Shown here: positions 1-9,527 of the stretch, in pieces
How positions within the stretch are numbered: the first letter of the stretch is position 1
Layout: each line of letters opens with the position of its first letter
NCBI RefSeq assembly: GCF_021496725.1
Contig: NZ_CP051215.1
Coordinates: 124,001 to 188,000, forward strand
Direction of reading: 5' to 3'
Origin: Spiroplasma platyhelix PALS-1
GTDB lineage: Bacteria > Bacillota_I > Bacilli_A > Mycoplasmatales > VBWQ01
DNA: 64,000 bases
The notes under the pieces: model-generated
Told to the model about the DNA's origin: nothing
Databases searched by the model: none
Seen by the model: the letters and a program-made list of their open reading frames with translations, nothing else
Position numbers and translations under genes: made by a program

Positions 1-289
1 TGCTATCAAGATTTTATCTGAATTAAGTATCAACCCAACTACAAAAATTGCTGAATTAACAGAAAAACAAATTAGTGCCATTAGTGCAGAAATTGAAAAA
101 AATTACAAAACTGAAGGAGAATTACGAAGAGAAGTTTCTTTAAACATCAAACGTTTAATGGAAATTGGTTGCTATCGTGGGATTAGACATAGAAAAGGTT
201 TACCAGTAAATGGTCAATCAACTAAAACTAACGCTAGAACTCGTAAAGGTCCAAGAAAAACTGTAGCTAATAAGAAGAAAGCGGCATAA
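1..289 (+). CDS. rpsM: Ribosomal protein uS13, C-terminal part
   Basis: The 3' end of the 30S head protein S13, which contacts the tRNA P site and the 50S subunit. The reading frame is open from the window edge (first full codon at base 2) to TAA at 287-289. The typical S13 C-terminal segment is visible: [19 protein letters not shown], then the basic tail with NARTRKGPR. The start lies outside the window. It is the first gene here of an uninterrupted operon with rpsK, rpoA and rplQ, the standard bacterial alpha operon order. Confidence 0.97.
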   Translation, partial: AIKILSELSINPTTKIAELTEKQISAISAEIEKNYKTEGELRREVSLNIKRLMEIGCYRGIRHRKGLPVNGQSTKTNARTRKGPRKTVANKKKAA

Positions 290-303
290 AGGAGAAAATT
301 AAT

Positions 304-696
304 ATGATTAATAAATCAACTACAAAAAAGAAAATTAAAGTTAATCCTAATTTTCTTAAAGCAAAAGCTTACATTAAAGCAAGCTTCAACAACACAATTA
401 TAACTATTACTGATGTTAACGGGAATGTTATTGCTTGATCTAGTGCTGGAGCTGTTGGCTTTAAAGGAACAAGAAAATCAACTCCTCATGCAGCCCAAAA
501 AGCAACTGAAGCTGCAGGGAAAACAGCCATGGAACATGGAGTTAAAATTTTATCAATTTATGTTAACGGGACAGGACCAGGAAGAGAACCAGCAATTCGT
601 AGTTTACAAGCATTAAATTTTGAATTACATGAATTAAGTGATGTAACACCATTACCACATAATGGTTGTCGCCCACCTAAGAAGCCAAGAAAATAG
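304..696 (+). CDS. rpsK: Ribosomal protein uS11
   Basis: S11 forms part of the 30S platform near the E site and the Shine-Dalgarno helix. The 130-residue product has the family features [13 protein letters not shown], then AAQKATEAA, and ends in the conserved [10 protein letters not shown]. One UGA codon, at about base 434, falls exactly where S11 has a tryptophan, direct support for code 4. The ATG at 304 is preceded by an AAAGGAGA ribosome binding site at 288-295. It is 14 nt downstream of rpsM and abuts rpoA. Confidence 0.98.
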
Positions 697-705
697 GTGA
701 ATGGA

Positions 706-1761
706 ATGAATCAATTTTTAAGACCAAAATTTCTTTTAAATCAAGAAGATCCAAATGAAAATTATATGGAATTTAATGTTAGTCAATTAGAACGTGGCTT
801 TGCTACAACTTTAGGTAATGCTTTAAGAAGAACACTATTATCTTCTATCCCTGGTGTTGCAATTTATGGAGTAAGAATTCAAGGTGTGAACCATGAATTC
901 AGTACAATTAAAGGTGTTGTTGAAAATGTTTCAGAAATTATCTTAAATATTAAAGATATTGTTCTAACATCTAACAACATTGCTGCAGATAGCAAAATTG
1001 AAAACTTAACTTTAAATGTTAAGGGTGAAGCTGCCGTAACAGCAGGAGACATTGTTTGTCCAACTGGTGTTGAAGTTGTGAATAAAGATTTAGTTATTTT
1101 TCACACAACTAATCGTAATTTAGGTTTAGAAGTAGAATTTTTTGTTAAGAAATCTCGTGGTTACGCAAGTTTTGAAGAAAACAAAAAATTAGTTGGAAAC
1201 AGTATGGGAATTATGGCAGTTGATGCAAACTTCTCACCTGTAACTAAAGTAACTTACAAAGTAGAACCAATTACAAAAACTATTAAAGGCGTAGATTATG
1301 AAAAATTATTGCTAGCTATCCAAACAAATGGTGCAATTAGTCCTGCTAGTGCCATTTCAATGGCAGCAAAAATCTTTTTTGGCCATTTAGAATTATTTAT
1401 TAATTTAAGTGATGAAGTAAGAAACTTTGAAGTAATTGCTACATCTGACAATAAAGAAAATGATAATTTAAATCTAGTTCTAGAAGACTTAGACTTATCT
1501 GCTCGTTCATACAACTGTTTGAAACGTGAAGGATGTAAGACTTTAGGTGACTTCTATCACAAAAAACTAGTTGAATTGAAAGACATGGAAAATTTAGGAG
1601 ATAAATCATTAGAAGATATTATCACTTCTGTTCTAACAGTTTTTCAAATCGACAAAGATGCGATTGATCGTATTATTAAGAGTTTTAAAAAGAACTTTGA
1701 TAAATGAAAAGAAAAATCATTAGAAAATATTGTTGATGAATATAAAGATGAAGGGAAATAA
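706..1761 (+). CDS. rpoA: RNA polymerase alpha subunit
   Basis: Alpha forms the dimer on which beta and beta' assemble. The N-terminal domain (about residues 1-240) shows ERGFATTLGNALRRTLLSS. The C-terminal domain with helix-hairpin-helix (about 265-325) shows LDLSARSYNCLKREG and is followed by a short acidic/basic tail. A UGA-Trp codon near the end (1705) must be read through to reach TAA at 1759. I prefer ATG 706 because AGGTGA at 695-700 sits 5 nt upstream; an in-frame GTG at 697 would overlap that site and add three residues. 351 residues, slightly longer than usual at the C-terminus. Confidence 0.97.
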
Positions 1762-1773
1762 GGGAGGCAAATA

Positions 1774-2139
1774 ATGTCATATATTAACGATAACGGGTTT
1801 ACAACTAGTAAACAGTATGGCCAATTACGTGATTTATCTAGCCAATTGATCTTACATGGTAAACTAGTTGTTACTGAAAATACTGGTAAGAAGTTGCAAA
1901 CTTTTATTGAACCATTAGTAACACTAGCAAAACGTGGTGACCTTCATTCAAGAAGAATGGCAATTGCAAAATTACGCAAAATCACTACAAAAGAAAGTGA
2001 TAAAGATGTTGTGATTCAAACACTATTCACAACAATCGCTCAAAGATATCAAGATCGTAATGGTGGTTACACTAAATTAATTAAGATCAACCCAAGAGCT
2101 GGAGACAACGCTAAAATGGTGATCATCACATTCGTATAG
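1774..2139 (+). CDS. rplQ: Ribosomal protein bL17
   Basis: L17 binds 23S rRNA near the peptide exit tunnel. The 121-residue product shows the L17 core: LRDLSSQLILHGKLVVTE, then LVTLAKRGDLHSRRMA, and ends RAGDNAKMVIITFV, a typical length and ending. A strong GGGAGG site lies at 1762-1768. It is the last gene of the alpha operon; an intrinsic terminator follows at once. In many Firmicutes and mollicutes the ECF transporter genes come next; here about 4.8 kb of accessory genes intervene. Confidence 0.97.
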   Translation: MSYINDNGFTTSKQYGQLRDLSSQLILHGKLVVTENTGKKLQTFIEPLVTLAKRGDLHSRRMAIAKLRKITTKESDKDVVIQTLFTTIAQRYQDRNGGYTKLIKINPRAGDNAKMVIITFV

Positions 2140-2150
2140 AATGATGATTT

Positions 2151-2182
2151 AAAAAAAGATGCTGAAAAGGCATCTTTTTTTT
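2151..2182 (+). terminator. Rho-independent terminator after rplQ
   Basis: An A-run and GATGC pair with GCATC and a T8 run across a 7-nt loop. It closes the ribosomal protein operon. Confidence 0.9.
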
Positions 2183-2194
2183 GTAATGTCAGTA

Positions 2195-2222
2195 TGACAA
2201 TAACTATATTCATGTTTATAAT
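2195..2222 (+). promoter_or_regulatory. Promoter of the secreted protein gene at 2256
   Basis: TGACAA at 2195-2200 and TATAAT at 2217-2222 with a 16-nt spacer. The spacer and flanks closely resemble the promoter at 2874-2901 upstream of the paralog at 2933, so the similarity goes beyond the two hexamers. Confidence 0.7.
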
Positions 2223-2255
2223 CAATTATATATCAGAAAAAAAGGAGAGGTTTAA

Positions 2256-2795
2256 ATGAAAAAAGGATTAATTTTACTAACAAGTTTAGTACTAACAGGA
2301 ACTGCAGTAGCTCCAGTATTACAGCAAAATAACACACAAGAAATAGTAACTCCTTTGTTCCTAGTAAGGGACAATGTTGATTTAACATTACCAGAAAATG
2401 AAGATTCAAAAACTGTTGAATTAAAAAATTTAAAAAGAGGCTTAAATGAAATTTTTTTAGTTGATGAAGTTGTGGGTGTTAGTGAATCAGCAGCAACAAT
2501 AAAATATGCTAATAATAATCAACAAGAACTTATTTGATCAAATGATGAAGATGTAAATATTCTGTTAGAAGGAATTTTAGAACATAACGGATTTATCACT
2601 AAAGCAGAATTAAATATTTCACTTATCGATAATAAAGCAAATAATGTTGTTATTTCTTGAACGCAAGATGATAGTGAGGAAATTTTATCTGCTGTCATTG
2701 GAGAATTAGATTGAGAAATAATGGGTGTTAATCCAGCTGATTTTTTCACTAATGATATTGAATTTAAATATTATTTATGAATGAAGTTAAAGTAG
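2256..2795 (+). CDS. Small secreted protein, island family member 1
   Basis: No known function. 179 residues once three UGA-Trp codons are read. The N-terminus is a signal peptide (MKKGLILLTSLVLTGTAVAP) without a lipobox cysteine, so the product is probably released or loosely attached. The mature part is acidic and ends in a beta-rich segment with ELDWEIMGV and TNDIEFKYYL. These match RFDWRGIDM and TKDVKLEFEL in the reverse-strand gene at 6274, and RINWLQINM and TESVKLTYQL in the gene at 2933, so I call the three paralogs. Ribosome binding site AAGGAGAGG at 2242-2250. It is a single-gene transcription unit with its own promoter and terminator. Confidence 0.85.
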
Positions 2796-2823
2796 AATTA
2801 AATAGTTAAAGAAAACTTTACTT

Positions 2824-2850
2824 AAAAAGATGCTGATTAGCATCTTTTTT
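2824..2850 (+). terminator. Rho-independent terminator
   Basis: AAAAAGATGCT pairs with AGCATCTTTTTT around a GATT loop, 28 nt after the stop at 2795. Confidence 0.88.
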
Positions 2851-2873
2851 ATCTTTTTAAAAGTTTAGTGATA

Positions 2874-2901
2874 TGACAATAAAAATATTCATATTTATAA
2901 T
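2874..2901 (+). promoter_or_regulatory. Promoter of the gene at 2933
   Basis: TGACAA at 2874-2879 and TATAAT at 2896-2901, 16-nt spacer. It shares the bases between the two hexamers (TATTCAT then TTTATAATCA) with the promoter at 2195-2222. Confidence 0.7.
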
Positions 2902-2932
2902 CATTATATTATAAAGAAGGAAGGGATTATTC

Positions 2933-3439
2933 ATGAATAAAGAACAAAATCAATCTCATAGTAATCTTAATAAAGATGTTACAAAATCATTAAATGAAAT
3001 TTTTGAATTTGTTGACACAATTGACTTAACAAATTTAGCAGCAGAAGATATTGAAGTTGATCTACCTAATTTTTATCAAGGATTGATGGAACTTAGAGCA
3101 CAAGCAAGAAAAGCAGAAACAAAAAATCTTCACATCTACCTAACTAATCCAGAAGGTGAAACATTTGGTGGTAGAGCCGCTTTTCCATCTGACTGATTAG
3201 TGATTGCCTTTTTAATAGAAAAGCAAAGTTTAAAAATTAATCGAATAACATTTAAAGCGACAGCAAAAGCTCCATATCTTAACACAATTTTGGTTTATTA
3301 TAATCATCCAGAACTTTTTCCACCCAATTATCAATTAGTTGATGAAATTGGTAGAATTAATTGACTTCAGATTAACATGAAATTATGAGAGTCATATTGA
3401 ACTGAAAGCGTTAAATTAACTTATCAACTAAAAATTTAG
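2933..3439 (+). CDS. Leaderless paralog of the island's secreted proteins
   Basis: No known function. 168 residues. It starts MNKEQNQSHSNLNKDV with no hydrophobic stretch, so it should be cytosolic, unlike its relatives at 2256 and 6274. From about residue 30 it lines up with both: an IDLT segment, then LHIYLTNPEGETF (compare LMILTAPDGTV in the 6274 product), then APYLNTILVYY, RINWLQINM and a final VKLTYQL. The same region ends all three proteins. Ribosome binding site GAAGGAAGGG directly upstream. The gene has its own promoter and a strong terminator. A role as immunity partner, chaperone or regulator of the secreted forms is possible but untested. Confidence 0.82.
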
Positions 3440-3450
3440 TTACTAGTATT

Positions 3451-3496
3451 AAGAATAAAAAAAATACTTTTTAAAAAAAGTATTTTTTTTATTCTT
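3451..3496. terminator. Long inverted-repeat terminator
   Basis: A stem of about 20 bp, almost all A and T (AAGAATA run against TATTCTT), with A and T runs on both sides. It can stop transcription in both directions. It follows the gene at 2933. Confidence 0.8.
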
Positions 3497-3549
3497 TGAT
3501 ATATAGACAAATAATTTAAAAGTGATATATTAAGTTCTTAGTTAAATTT

Positions 3550-3577
3550 ATATTAATAATATTATTAATATTATAAT
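3550..3577 (+). promoter_or_regulatory. 22-bp palindrome abutting the -10 box of the Pip-type gene
   Basis: Bases 3550-3571 form a perfect A/T-only palindrome. TATAAT at 3572-3577 follows without a gap, so the palindrome covers the spacer and -35 region, where a dimeric repressor would bind. No repressor gene is adjacent. Low complexity makes chance more likely than it would be in mixed sequence. Confidence 0.45.
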
Positions 3578-3597
3578 AATATATGAAAGAGGATATT

Positions 3598-6204
3598 ATG
3601 AAGCGATATAATGGCTATGTTGATAGTGTGAAGGCAGAATTTGCAGAAAGAGTTTTTAGCAGTAGAAAAAGAGTAATTAAATTTATTGCTATTTGCTTTG
3701 TTCCTTTTTTATATGCTTTTATTTGTATCTGAGCATTTTGAGATCCAATTCCTAAGATTGGTGAAGCACCCATGGCTATTGTTAGCAATGATGCACCAAT
3801 TAATTTTATTGTTGGCAAAACATCAGATGGGAAATTAGCTGCTGGTGAGGCCTATAGTTATATTGAAGGTGGTCAGCCAGTTGTTATTGATGATAGCACT
3901 GATTGAGGTGCTATTGCTGATGGTACCGAATTTATCACAACAGCAGGAACAAAAATTGTTAAGTCTGCATCATTTATTCATAATAAAATGTCATTAGTTG
4001 ACAACTTAGTGGATGCCTGAAAGTCAGGCAGTGTTGACAATATTTCTTATGATCAAAATAAAGATAAATTTACTATTAAAGTTAATGAGACTATGTCGCT
4101 AACAAATTTGACTTATTTAAATGGTGCAGCAGCAAAAGAAATTGCTGAGCCTAAGTCAGATGGTTCTTGAGATGTTAAGAATGAAAGAAAATATTGAGCT
4201 CAAATTCAAATGCCAACAAAACTATCCAGTGATGTTCTAGGTTATTTTGATGCTAGTTTACAAAGAGCTTTTAAGTTACCAGTAGATGAGAATCAAGCGA
4301 AGGATCCAAGTGACTTCCTTACTGATTTGCAAAAAAATAGTATGCATTTTTGATCAACTTACAAGCATAATTTCTTATTTGGTCAATTCATGTATATTTT
4401 TGATGAATTTAAAAGTAGTTTATTAGTTGACTTAGGGCCACAAGTTATCAGTCAAATGATTTCTTTAATCATTCAAAACTCTCTAAATAACATCAAAAGT
4501 CAACTTGTCTTTACTGCTCCAGAGAATGCTGCTAAGACACTACCTATAGCGGGTGACCATGGTTCATCAGAGTTTCATAGTGTTTACTTTAAAGTTACGC
4601 AAGGAACAGAATATGTTATTCGTAATAAAGAAATGATTGATGCAATTAAAGCTGATACTGATTTTTCTAGTTGAACTATGCCAGAAAAGAGTATTGAAGG
4701 GACAACAGGAACAGATATCAGTCAACCTTGAGGAACAGATGGGTTTTTAAGCGTTCTTTCTGATAATTGGAATCAATTGATGCAAAGTCAAAATGGTGAT
4801 CTCATTGCTGGTAGTTTAGCAACGACACTAACTAAAAAAATTAATAGTCAGTTAATTGAAAAGAACTTAGGAAGTCTAACAATTGATAGTGATGGAATTA
4901 AAAAGTTATTTTCAACAGCAGGAAATATTGCTGGATTATTAGAGCAAGATGGTACTATCATTCCAAATGATAGTAATGCTAACTTTCCAATTAAAGCTAC
5001 TGGACCAATTGCTAGTCAAGTAACTGATTATAAAAGTTTAATCACTGTTGCTTCAGGTCCACTTCATACACAGTTTAATTTAATTAGTATTTTATCTGCT
5101 AATAGTAAAACGAGTACAAGTGCTTATGTCTTGCCTTTTGGAGATTTAGCAAAACCACAAAAAGGAACATTTAACTATAATTTACGTCATGATGTTAATG
5201 CTATTATGTATCTGGTTCTTGGTAGAGATGTTGCTGAAAATCAAACTCAAACATTAATTGCGCCTAGTTTATTTGCATTAGATGGATTATTGCCTAACTT
5301 AGATGACTTTATCAAAACGACTATTGTTGGGAGTCAATTTAATCCTTATGGGATTGGATTAGGACAGTTCTTCTTATGTATTGGATTATGAGTTGGTACT
5401 TTAATGCAAACATTTGTTTATGATCGAGCTAAGCGAGTTAAGAAAGCTAAGCCATGAGCATGATACTTATCAAAAACAACTTTAATGCTTGTTACAGCAT
5501 GAATCCAAACAACAATTTTGATGATTACTGTTTACGCTTTAGGTTGATCAGTTATGGGTTCAGCATTTGGGTTGATGTATTTATGAATGATGTTTACTGC
5601 AACTGTTTTTGTTGTCATTCAGCAAGCTTTATGGTTTAGTGTTCAAGATGAAACAGTTGGTAAGTTTTTAATAATTCTTTTATTAATTATCAACTTATCT
5701 TCTGGATGAGGAACTTTTCCAACATTTATGCAAGCAGGAATCTTTGATGTTTTAAGTTATATTGCACCATACACTTATTCAATGCATGGTCAAGGGGTCA
5801 TTATTTATAGTATTGCCATTAATGGTGCTAATTTAGCTGATACTTTATATATCTTGCAACAATTAGGAATTTTGATAATTTGAACTGTTGGTTTCTTAAT
5901 TATTGGGTTACTAGCTTCAATTTTAAGAAATCGCGAAATATATTATGGAACTTGTAAGAGTAAGAAACTCGCGAAGATTTTGATGGAAGAAAAATTAACT
6001 AAATATGTTGATCCAAAAACAAATAAAGCAATTTGAAAAAAACTGCCAAAAGAAGAGATGCCAAAAGTTCGCAAAAAAGTAATAAAACGTTTTCCAGAAG
6101 AAGGTCAGTATCAGTGGTACAAAGATTGAAAGGCAAAAAATAATCCTGATAAGCCAGTCACAGCTTCTGAGAGTGATGATGAAATTATGCGTCGAAATAA
6201 TTAA
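3598..6204 (+). CDS. YhgE/Pip-type ABC-2-like membrane protein
   Basis: 868 residues with many UGA-Trp codons. The family includes phage infection protein Pip, YhgE and the EsaA-type subunits; members are polytopic with a large extracellular domain between the first and later membrane helices. Seen here: an N-terminal helix (about 27-45) running into AFWDPIPKIGEAPMAIVSND, the family signature. About 550 extracellular residues follow, then five or six helices (about 595-780) and a basic cytoplasmic tail of about 80 residues. Start ATG 3598 with GAAAGAGG upstream. Export or surface function is inferred. It stands alone between terminators, flanked by genes for small secreted proteins, which may be its cargo. 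Confidence 0.82.
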
Positions 6205-6213
6205 TTGCAGTTT

Positions 6214-6250
6214 AAAAAAAGTTCATTCTCTTTAAGAATGAACTTTTTTA
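6214..6250. terminator. Terminator between convergent genes
   Basis: AAAAAAAGTTCATTCT pairs with AGAATGAACTTTTTT. A and T runs on both sides let it serve both the Pip-type gene and the reverse-strand gene at 6274. Confidence 0.88.
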
Positions 6251-6273
6251 TCTTAGTATTAAAATTGCAGGAA

Positions 6274-6786
6274 TTAGAAATTTAATTCGAACTCAAGTTT
6301 TACATCTTTAGTTCAGAATGGTGCCATGTCGATTCCTCGTCAATCAAATCGGTTGATTACTCTAGAACTATTTTTTACTTCGTCTTTTTCTACATAACTA
6401 TATTGTGCCATAAGGTAATTTGCATATGGAGTTCCACCTGAAACTTCAAGTTTTATTTCAGTGAAATGTACTTGATCATATCCTAATATTCCACGTAAAC
6501 CACTGTTGTCAAAACTTGATTCACTTTCAATTACTGTTCCATCTGGAGCTGTTAAAATCATAAGACTAGTTTGTAGTGATTTTCCAACACTATCATTTAA
6601 TAGTTGTGTTAAATTAGGTGTATCTGCTTTAACATTACCTCATCATGGCATTGTTAGATCAAGAACATCAAGTGATTTAGTCTGTTCTTGAATTGCAGCA
6701 TCTTGTGTCTTAGTTTGACTTAGTAATGGAGTTACTGCAGTTCCTGTTATTAGTAAACTTGTTAGTAAAAATAATCCTTTTTTCAT
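6274..6786 (-). CDS. Small secreted protein, island family member 2
   Basis: No known function. 170 residues, reverse strand. The signal peptide MKKGLFLLTSLLITGTAVTP is nearly identical to that of the 2256 product (MKKGLILLTSLVLTGTAVAP) and has no lipobox cysteine. The mature part begins with a Gln/Thr-rich stretch, then DLTMPWW. It ends with RFDWRGIDM and TKDVKLEFELNF, the C-terminal pattern shared with 2256 and 2933. Start at 6786, with an AAAGGGGGA site on the reverse strand at about 6791-6800. Convergent with the Pip-type gene and divergent from ecfA1. Confidence 0.85.
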
Positions 6787-6899
6787 AATAATCCCCCTTT
6801 AAAAATTATTCTTTGAAATTATATCTCTTAGAAAAAAATTAGCAAGACCACTAAAGTATGAAAATAATTTATTTTTAGTTTATTTATATAAAATATAAA

Positions 6900-6927
6900 T
6901 TGATATTTGTAAAATTATTGGTATAAT
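6900..6927 (+). promoter_or_regulatory. Promoter of the ecf-truA operon
   Basis: TTGATA at 6900-6905 and TATAAT at 6922-6927 with a 16-nt spacer, 33 nt before the GTG start of ecfA1. Confidence 0.65.
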
Positions 6928-6940
6928 ATTATAAAAAAAG

Positions 6941-6980
6941 TGAACAAAGGTGAGCAAAAGTGAACAAAGGTGAAAAAAAT
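6941..6980 (+). repeat. Imperfect 10-bp tandem repeat containing ribosome binding sites
   Basis: Four successive decamers begin TGA and follow the pattern TGAACAAAGG. Each junction makes a GTG, at 6940, 6950, 6960 and 6970, and AAAGGTGA occurs at 6946-6953 and 6966-6973. The repeat sets the start of ecfA1: only GTG 6960 has an AAAGGTGA at a good distance (6 nt) and leads into the gene frame. Confidence 0.6.
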
Positions 6981-7835
6981 ATAATAAAAGCTGATAAAGA
7001 AAAAAATATTTCTTTAAGCTTAAAACACATCACTTATCGCTACAAACCAGAATATCCAGATGCTGTTCATAATGTTTCAGTAGATATTAATCATGGTGAA
7101 TATGTAACGATTATTGGTCATAATGGTTCAGGCAAATCGACACTTTCAAAAATTATAATCGGTGTTCTTCATAAACAAAAAGGAGATATTAAAGTATTTG
7201 GTCATTTAGTAACTAATAAAAATATTAAAACTTTAAGAAAATATTTAGGGATTGTTTTTCAAAATCCTGACAACCAATTTATTGGTTCAACTGTTCGTGA
7301 TGATATTGCCTTTGGCTTAGAGAATCATTTAATTCCACCAAAAGAAATGCCAGAAATTATTTCAAAAGCAGCAAAATCTGTTGGGATGGAAAAGTATTTA
7401 GATCATGAACCTTTATGACTATCAGGTGGACAAAAGCAAAGAGTTGCGATTGCATCAGTCTTGGCTTTAGAACCAGATATTATTATCTTTGATGAAGCAA
7501 CTAGTATGCTAGATCCGAAAGGAAAAAGAGAAGTTAAAGAAATCATTTTAAAATTAAAAGCAGATCGTAATAAAACTATTATTTCAATTACTCATGACAT
7601 GGATGAAATTCTTCATGCTGACAAGGTTATGGTGATGAATAAAGGTAAGTTAGTTCGCTTTGATACTCCAGAAAATATTTTAAAAGATTGAGAATATCTA
7701 CAAAGTATTCATTTAGATATTCCTTTTGTGCTAAAAGTAGCCTTAGGATTAAAAAGTCATGGAGTTAAGGTGAAACAAACTTTAAGTGAAGAGGAGTTAG
7801 TGAAAAATTTATGCCAATTAGATTCAAAGAAGTAA
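6960..7835 (+). CDS. ecfA1: ECF transporter ATPase EcfA1
   Basis: One of the two ATPases of the energy-coupling factor module that powers vitamin uptake through exchangeable S components. 291 residues: Walker [10 protein letters not shown] (about residue 55), Q-loop FQNPDNQ, signature [12 protein letters not shown], Walker [13 protein letters not shown] and H-loop SITHD. The UGA before LSGGQ is Trp. GTG start at 6960. The last 25 nt overlap the start of ecfA2, implying translational coupling. No S-component gene lies in this operon, so the module is probably shared (group II type). Confidence 0.95.
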
Positions 7836-8686
7836 GTTATATCTATTCACCAAAAACTCCCTATCAGTATCAAGCTTTAGATAAGGTTTCTGTTGAGATT
7901 TCTGATCATAAAATTATTGCAATTATTGGTGAAACAGGAAGTGGAAAGTCAACTTTAATTCAACATATCAATGGGTTACTAATTCCAATGAATGGTGAAG
8001 TTGCAATTAATGATTTTGTCATTAAAGCTAATAAGAAGAAAATTCGTGATATCAAGCAAATTCGTAAGCAAATCGGATTGGTTTTTCAGTTTCCTGAGTA
8101 TCAATTATTTGAAGAAACAATTGAAAAAGATATCATGTTTGGTCCAGTTAACTTTGGTGCAACAAAAGAAGCAGCAAAGAAGCTTGCTAGTAAATATATT
8201 AATGTTGTTGGGATGGATGATAGTTACTTGCCACGGTCACCATTTGATTTATCTGGTGGTCAAAAAAGACGGGTTGCTATTGCAGGAATTTTAGCCTTAC
8301 AAGGTCATACTTTAATTTTAGATGAACCAACTGCCGGTCTTGATCCAGATGGAGAGAAAGAATTACTAAAGTTATTTTATAATCTCAACAAAGAAGAAAA
8401 TAAAACAATTATCTTGGTTACTCACAACATGAATCATGTTCTTGAAGTAGCAGATGAAGTGATTGTCTTGCACAACACTAAAATTCTTACTAAAGCAGAT
8501 CCAATTACTATTTTTAAAAATCAAGATTTGATTGCTGAAACAGGGATTGAACCTCCTAAAGTTTATAGTTTTATTTATAAACTCCAACAAGCTGGGTTTG
8601 ATACAAGTAGTCTTACTGCAAGAAGCACAAAGGAACTAATTGAGCAACTAGCAGCAATTTTAAAGGAAAAGAAAAATGAAAGTTAG
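7811..8686 (+). CDS. ecfA2: ECF transporter ATPase EcfA2
   Basis: Partner ATPase of EcfA1. 291 residues: Walker A GETGSGKST at about 42, Q-loop FQFPEYQLFE (the Q-F-P-E-x-Q-L form typical of EcfA2), signature LSGGQKRRVAIAG, Walker B LILDEPTAGLDPDG and H-loop VTHNM. It starts inside ecfA1 and ends 11 nt inside ecfT, so all three are translationally linked. Confidence 0.95.
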   Translation: MPIRFKEVSYIYSPKTPYQYQALDKVSVEISDHKIIAIIGETGSGKSTLIQHINGLLIPMNGEVAINDFVIKANKKKIRDIKQIRKQIGLVFQFPEYQLFEETIEKDIMFGPVNFGATKEAAKKLASKYINVVGMDDSYLPRSPFDLSGGQKRRVAIAGILALQGHTLILDEPTAGLDPDGEKELLKLFYNLNKEENKTIILVTHNMNHVLEVADEVIVLHNTKILTKADPITIFKNQDLIAETGIEPPKVYSFIYKLQQAGFDTSSLTARSTKELIEQLAAILKEKKNES

Positions 8687-9524
8687 TTTTGGCCGATATC
8701 TACCATTAAATTCAATTATTCATAAAGTTGATCCAAGAATTAAGTTAGTAGTCTTAATTTCTCTAATTGTTTCAATTTTCTTCAATACTGGGTTCACAGG
8801 ATATTGTATTATCGGAGCTGTTATTCTTTTAGTATTTTTTAGTGCTCGTCTACCTTATACTTTATTAATTCGCTTACTAATTCCAATGTCTTTTATTATT
8901 GTTATCTTATTTATTTTGAATTGTTTCATCATTAAAGGAAATTCTGAGAATATTGGTGTGATTTGAAATTGACAGTTTTTAACTTTATCTTATCGAGGGA
9001 TTTTTAGTAGTGTCTACATTGGTCTGAGAATTTATTTGATGATCATCACAACAACAATTCTTACAACAACAACGCAACCATTAGACTTAACTCTAGCATT
9101 AGAAGATTTGATGATGCCATTGAAGTTGATTAGATTCCCTGTTCACATCATCTCAATGATTATCTCAATTGCTTTACGTTCAATCCCAACTTTATTTGAT
9201 GAAGCTGGAAGAATTTTAAAAGCACAAGCATCAAGGGGAGTAGATTTAAAAAATGGTCACTTTAAAGAAAAAGTTAAAGCTTTAGTTTCTTTGATTATTC
9301 CTTTATTAGTTTCTGCTTTTCAAAAGGCTGAGGATTTAGCTTATGCGATGGATTCAAGAGGATACGATCCGCAAGGAAAGAGAACAAGATTTCGTCAGTA
9401 TCATATTGATTTTAAAGATGTGCTTTTCTTTGTTCTTGGAGTTGGACTTTTAGCTTTCATCATCACTTATAAATATCATCCAGACTTTATGCCAAGAATT
9501 CCAATTGATCGTTTTGTTATGTAA
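8676..9524 (+). CDS. ecfT: ECF transporter membrane subunit EcfT
   Basis: The membrane scaffold joining the two ATPases to the S component. 282 residues with two UGA-Trp codons near 8965. Membrane helices fill residues 25-120 and the C-terminal 30. The two coupling-helix motifs that contact the ATPases are present: ASRGVDL and DSRGYDP (A/S-x-x-R-G pattern). It overlaps ecfA2 by 11 nt and truA starts 3 nt after it, the conserved Firmicute order. Confidence 0.94.
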
Positions 9525-9527
9525 GAT

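Noticed and set aside
697-1707. Reading rpoA, yhgE, cls, rnr, thrS and others as broken by UGA stops
   Set aside because: UGA falls at tryptophan positions of conserved families and a UCA-anticodon tRNA is present, so code 4 applies and these genes are whole.
3451-3496. Long A/T inverted repeat as a mobile-element end
   Set aside because: Position right after a stop and the A/T flanks fit a bidirectional terminator; no partner repeat was found.
3598-6204. Full type VII secretion locus around the Pip-type protein
   Set aside because: No EssC-type ATPase, WXG100 or LXG protein is seen nearby; only the membrane-protein family resemblance remains.
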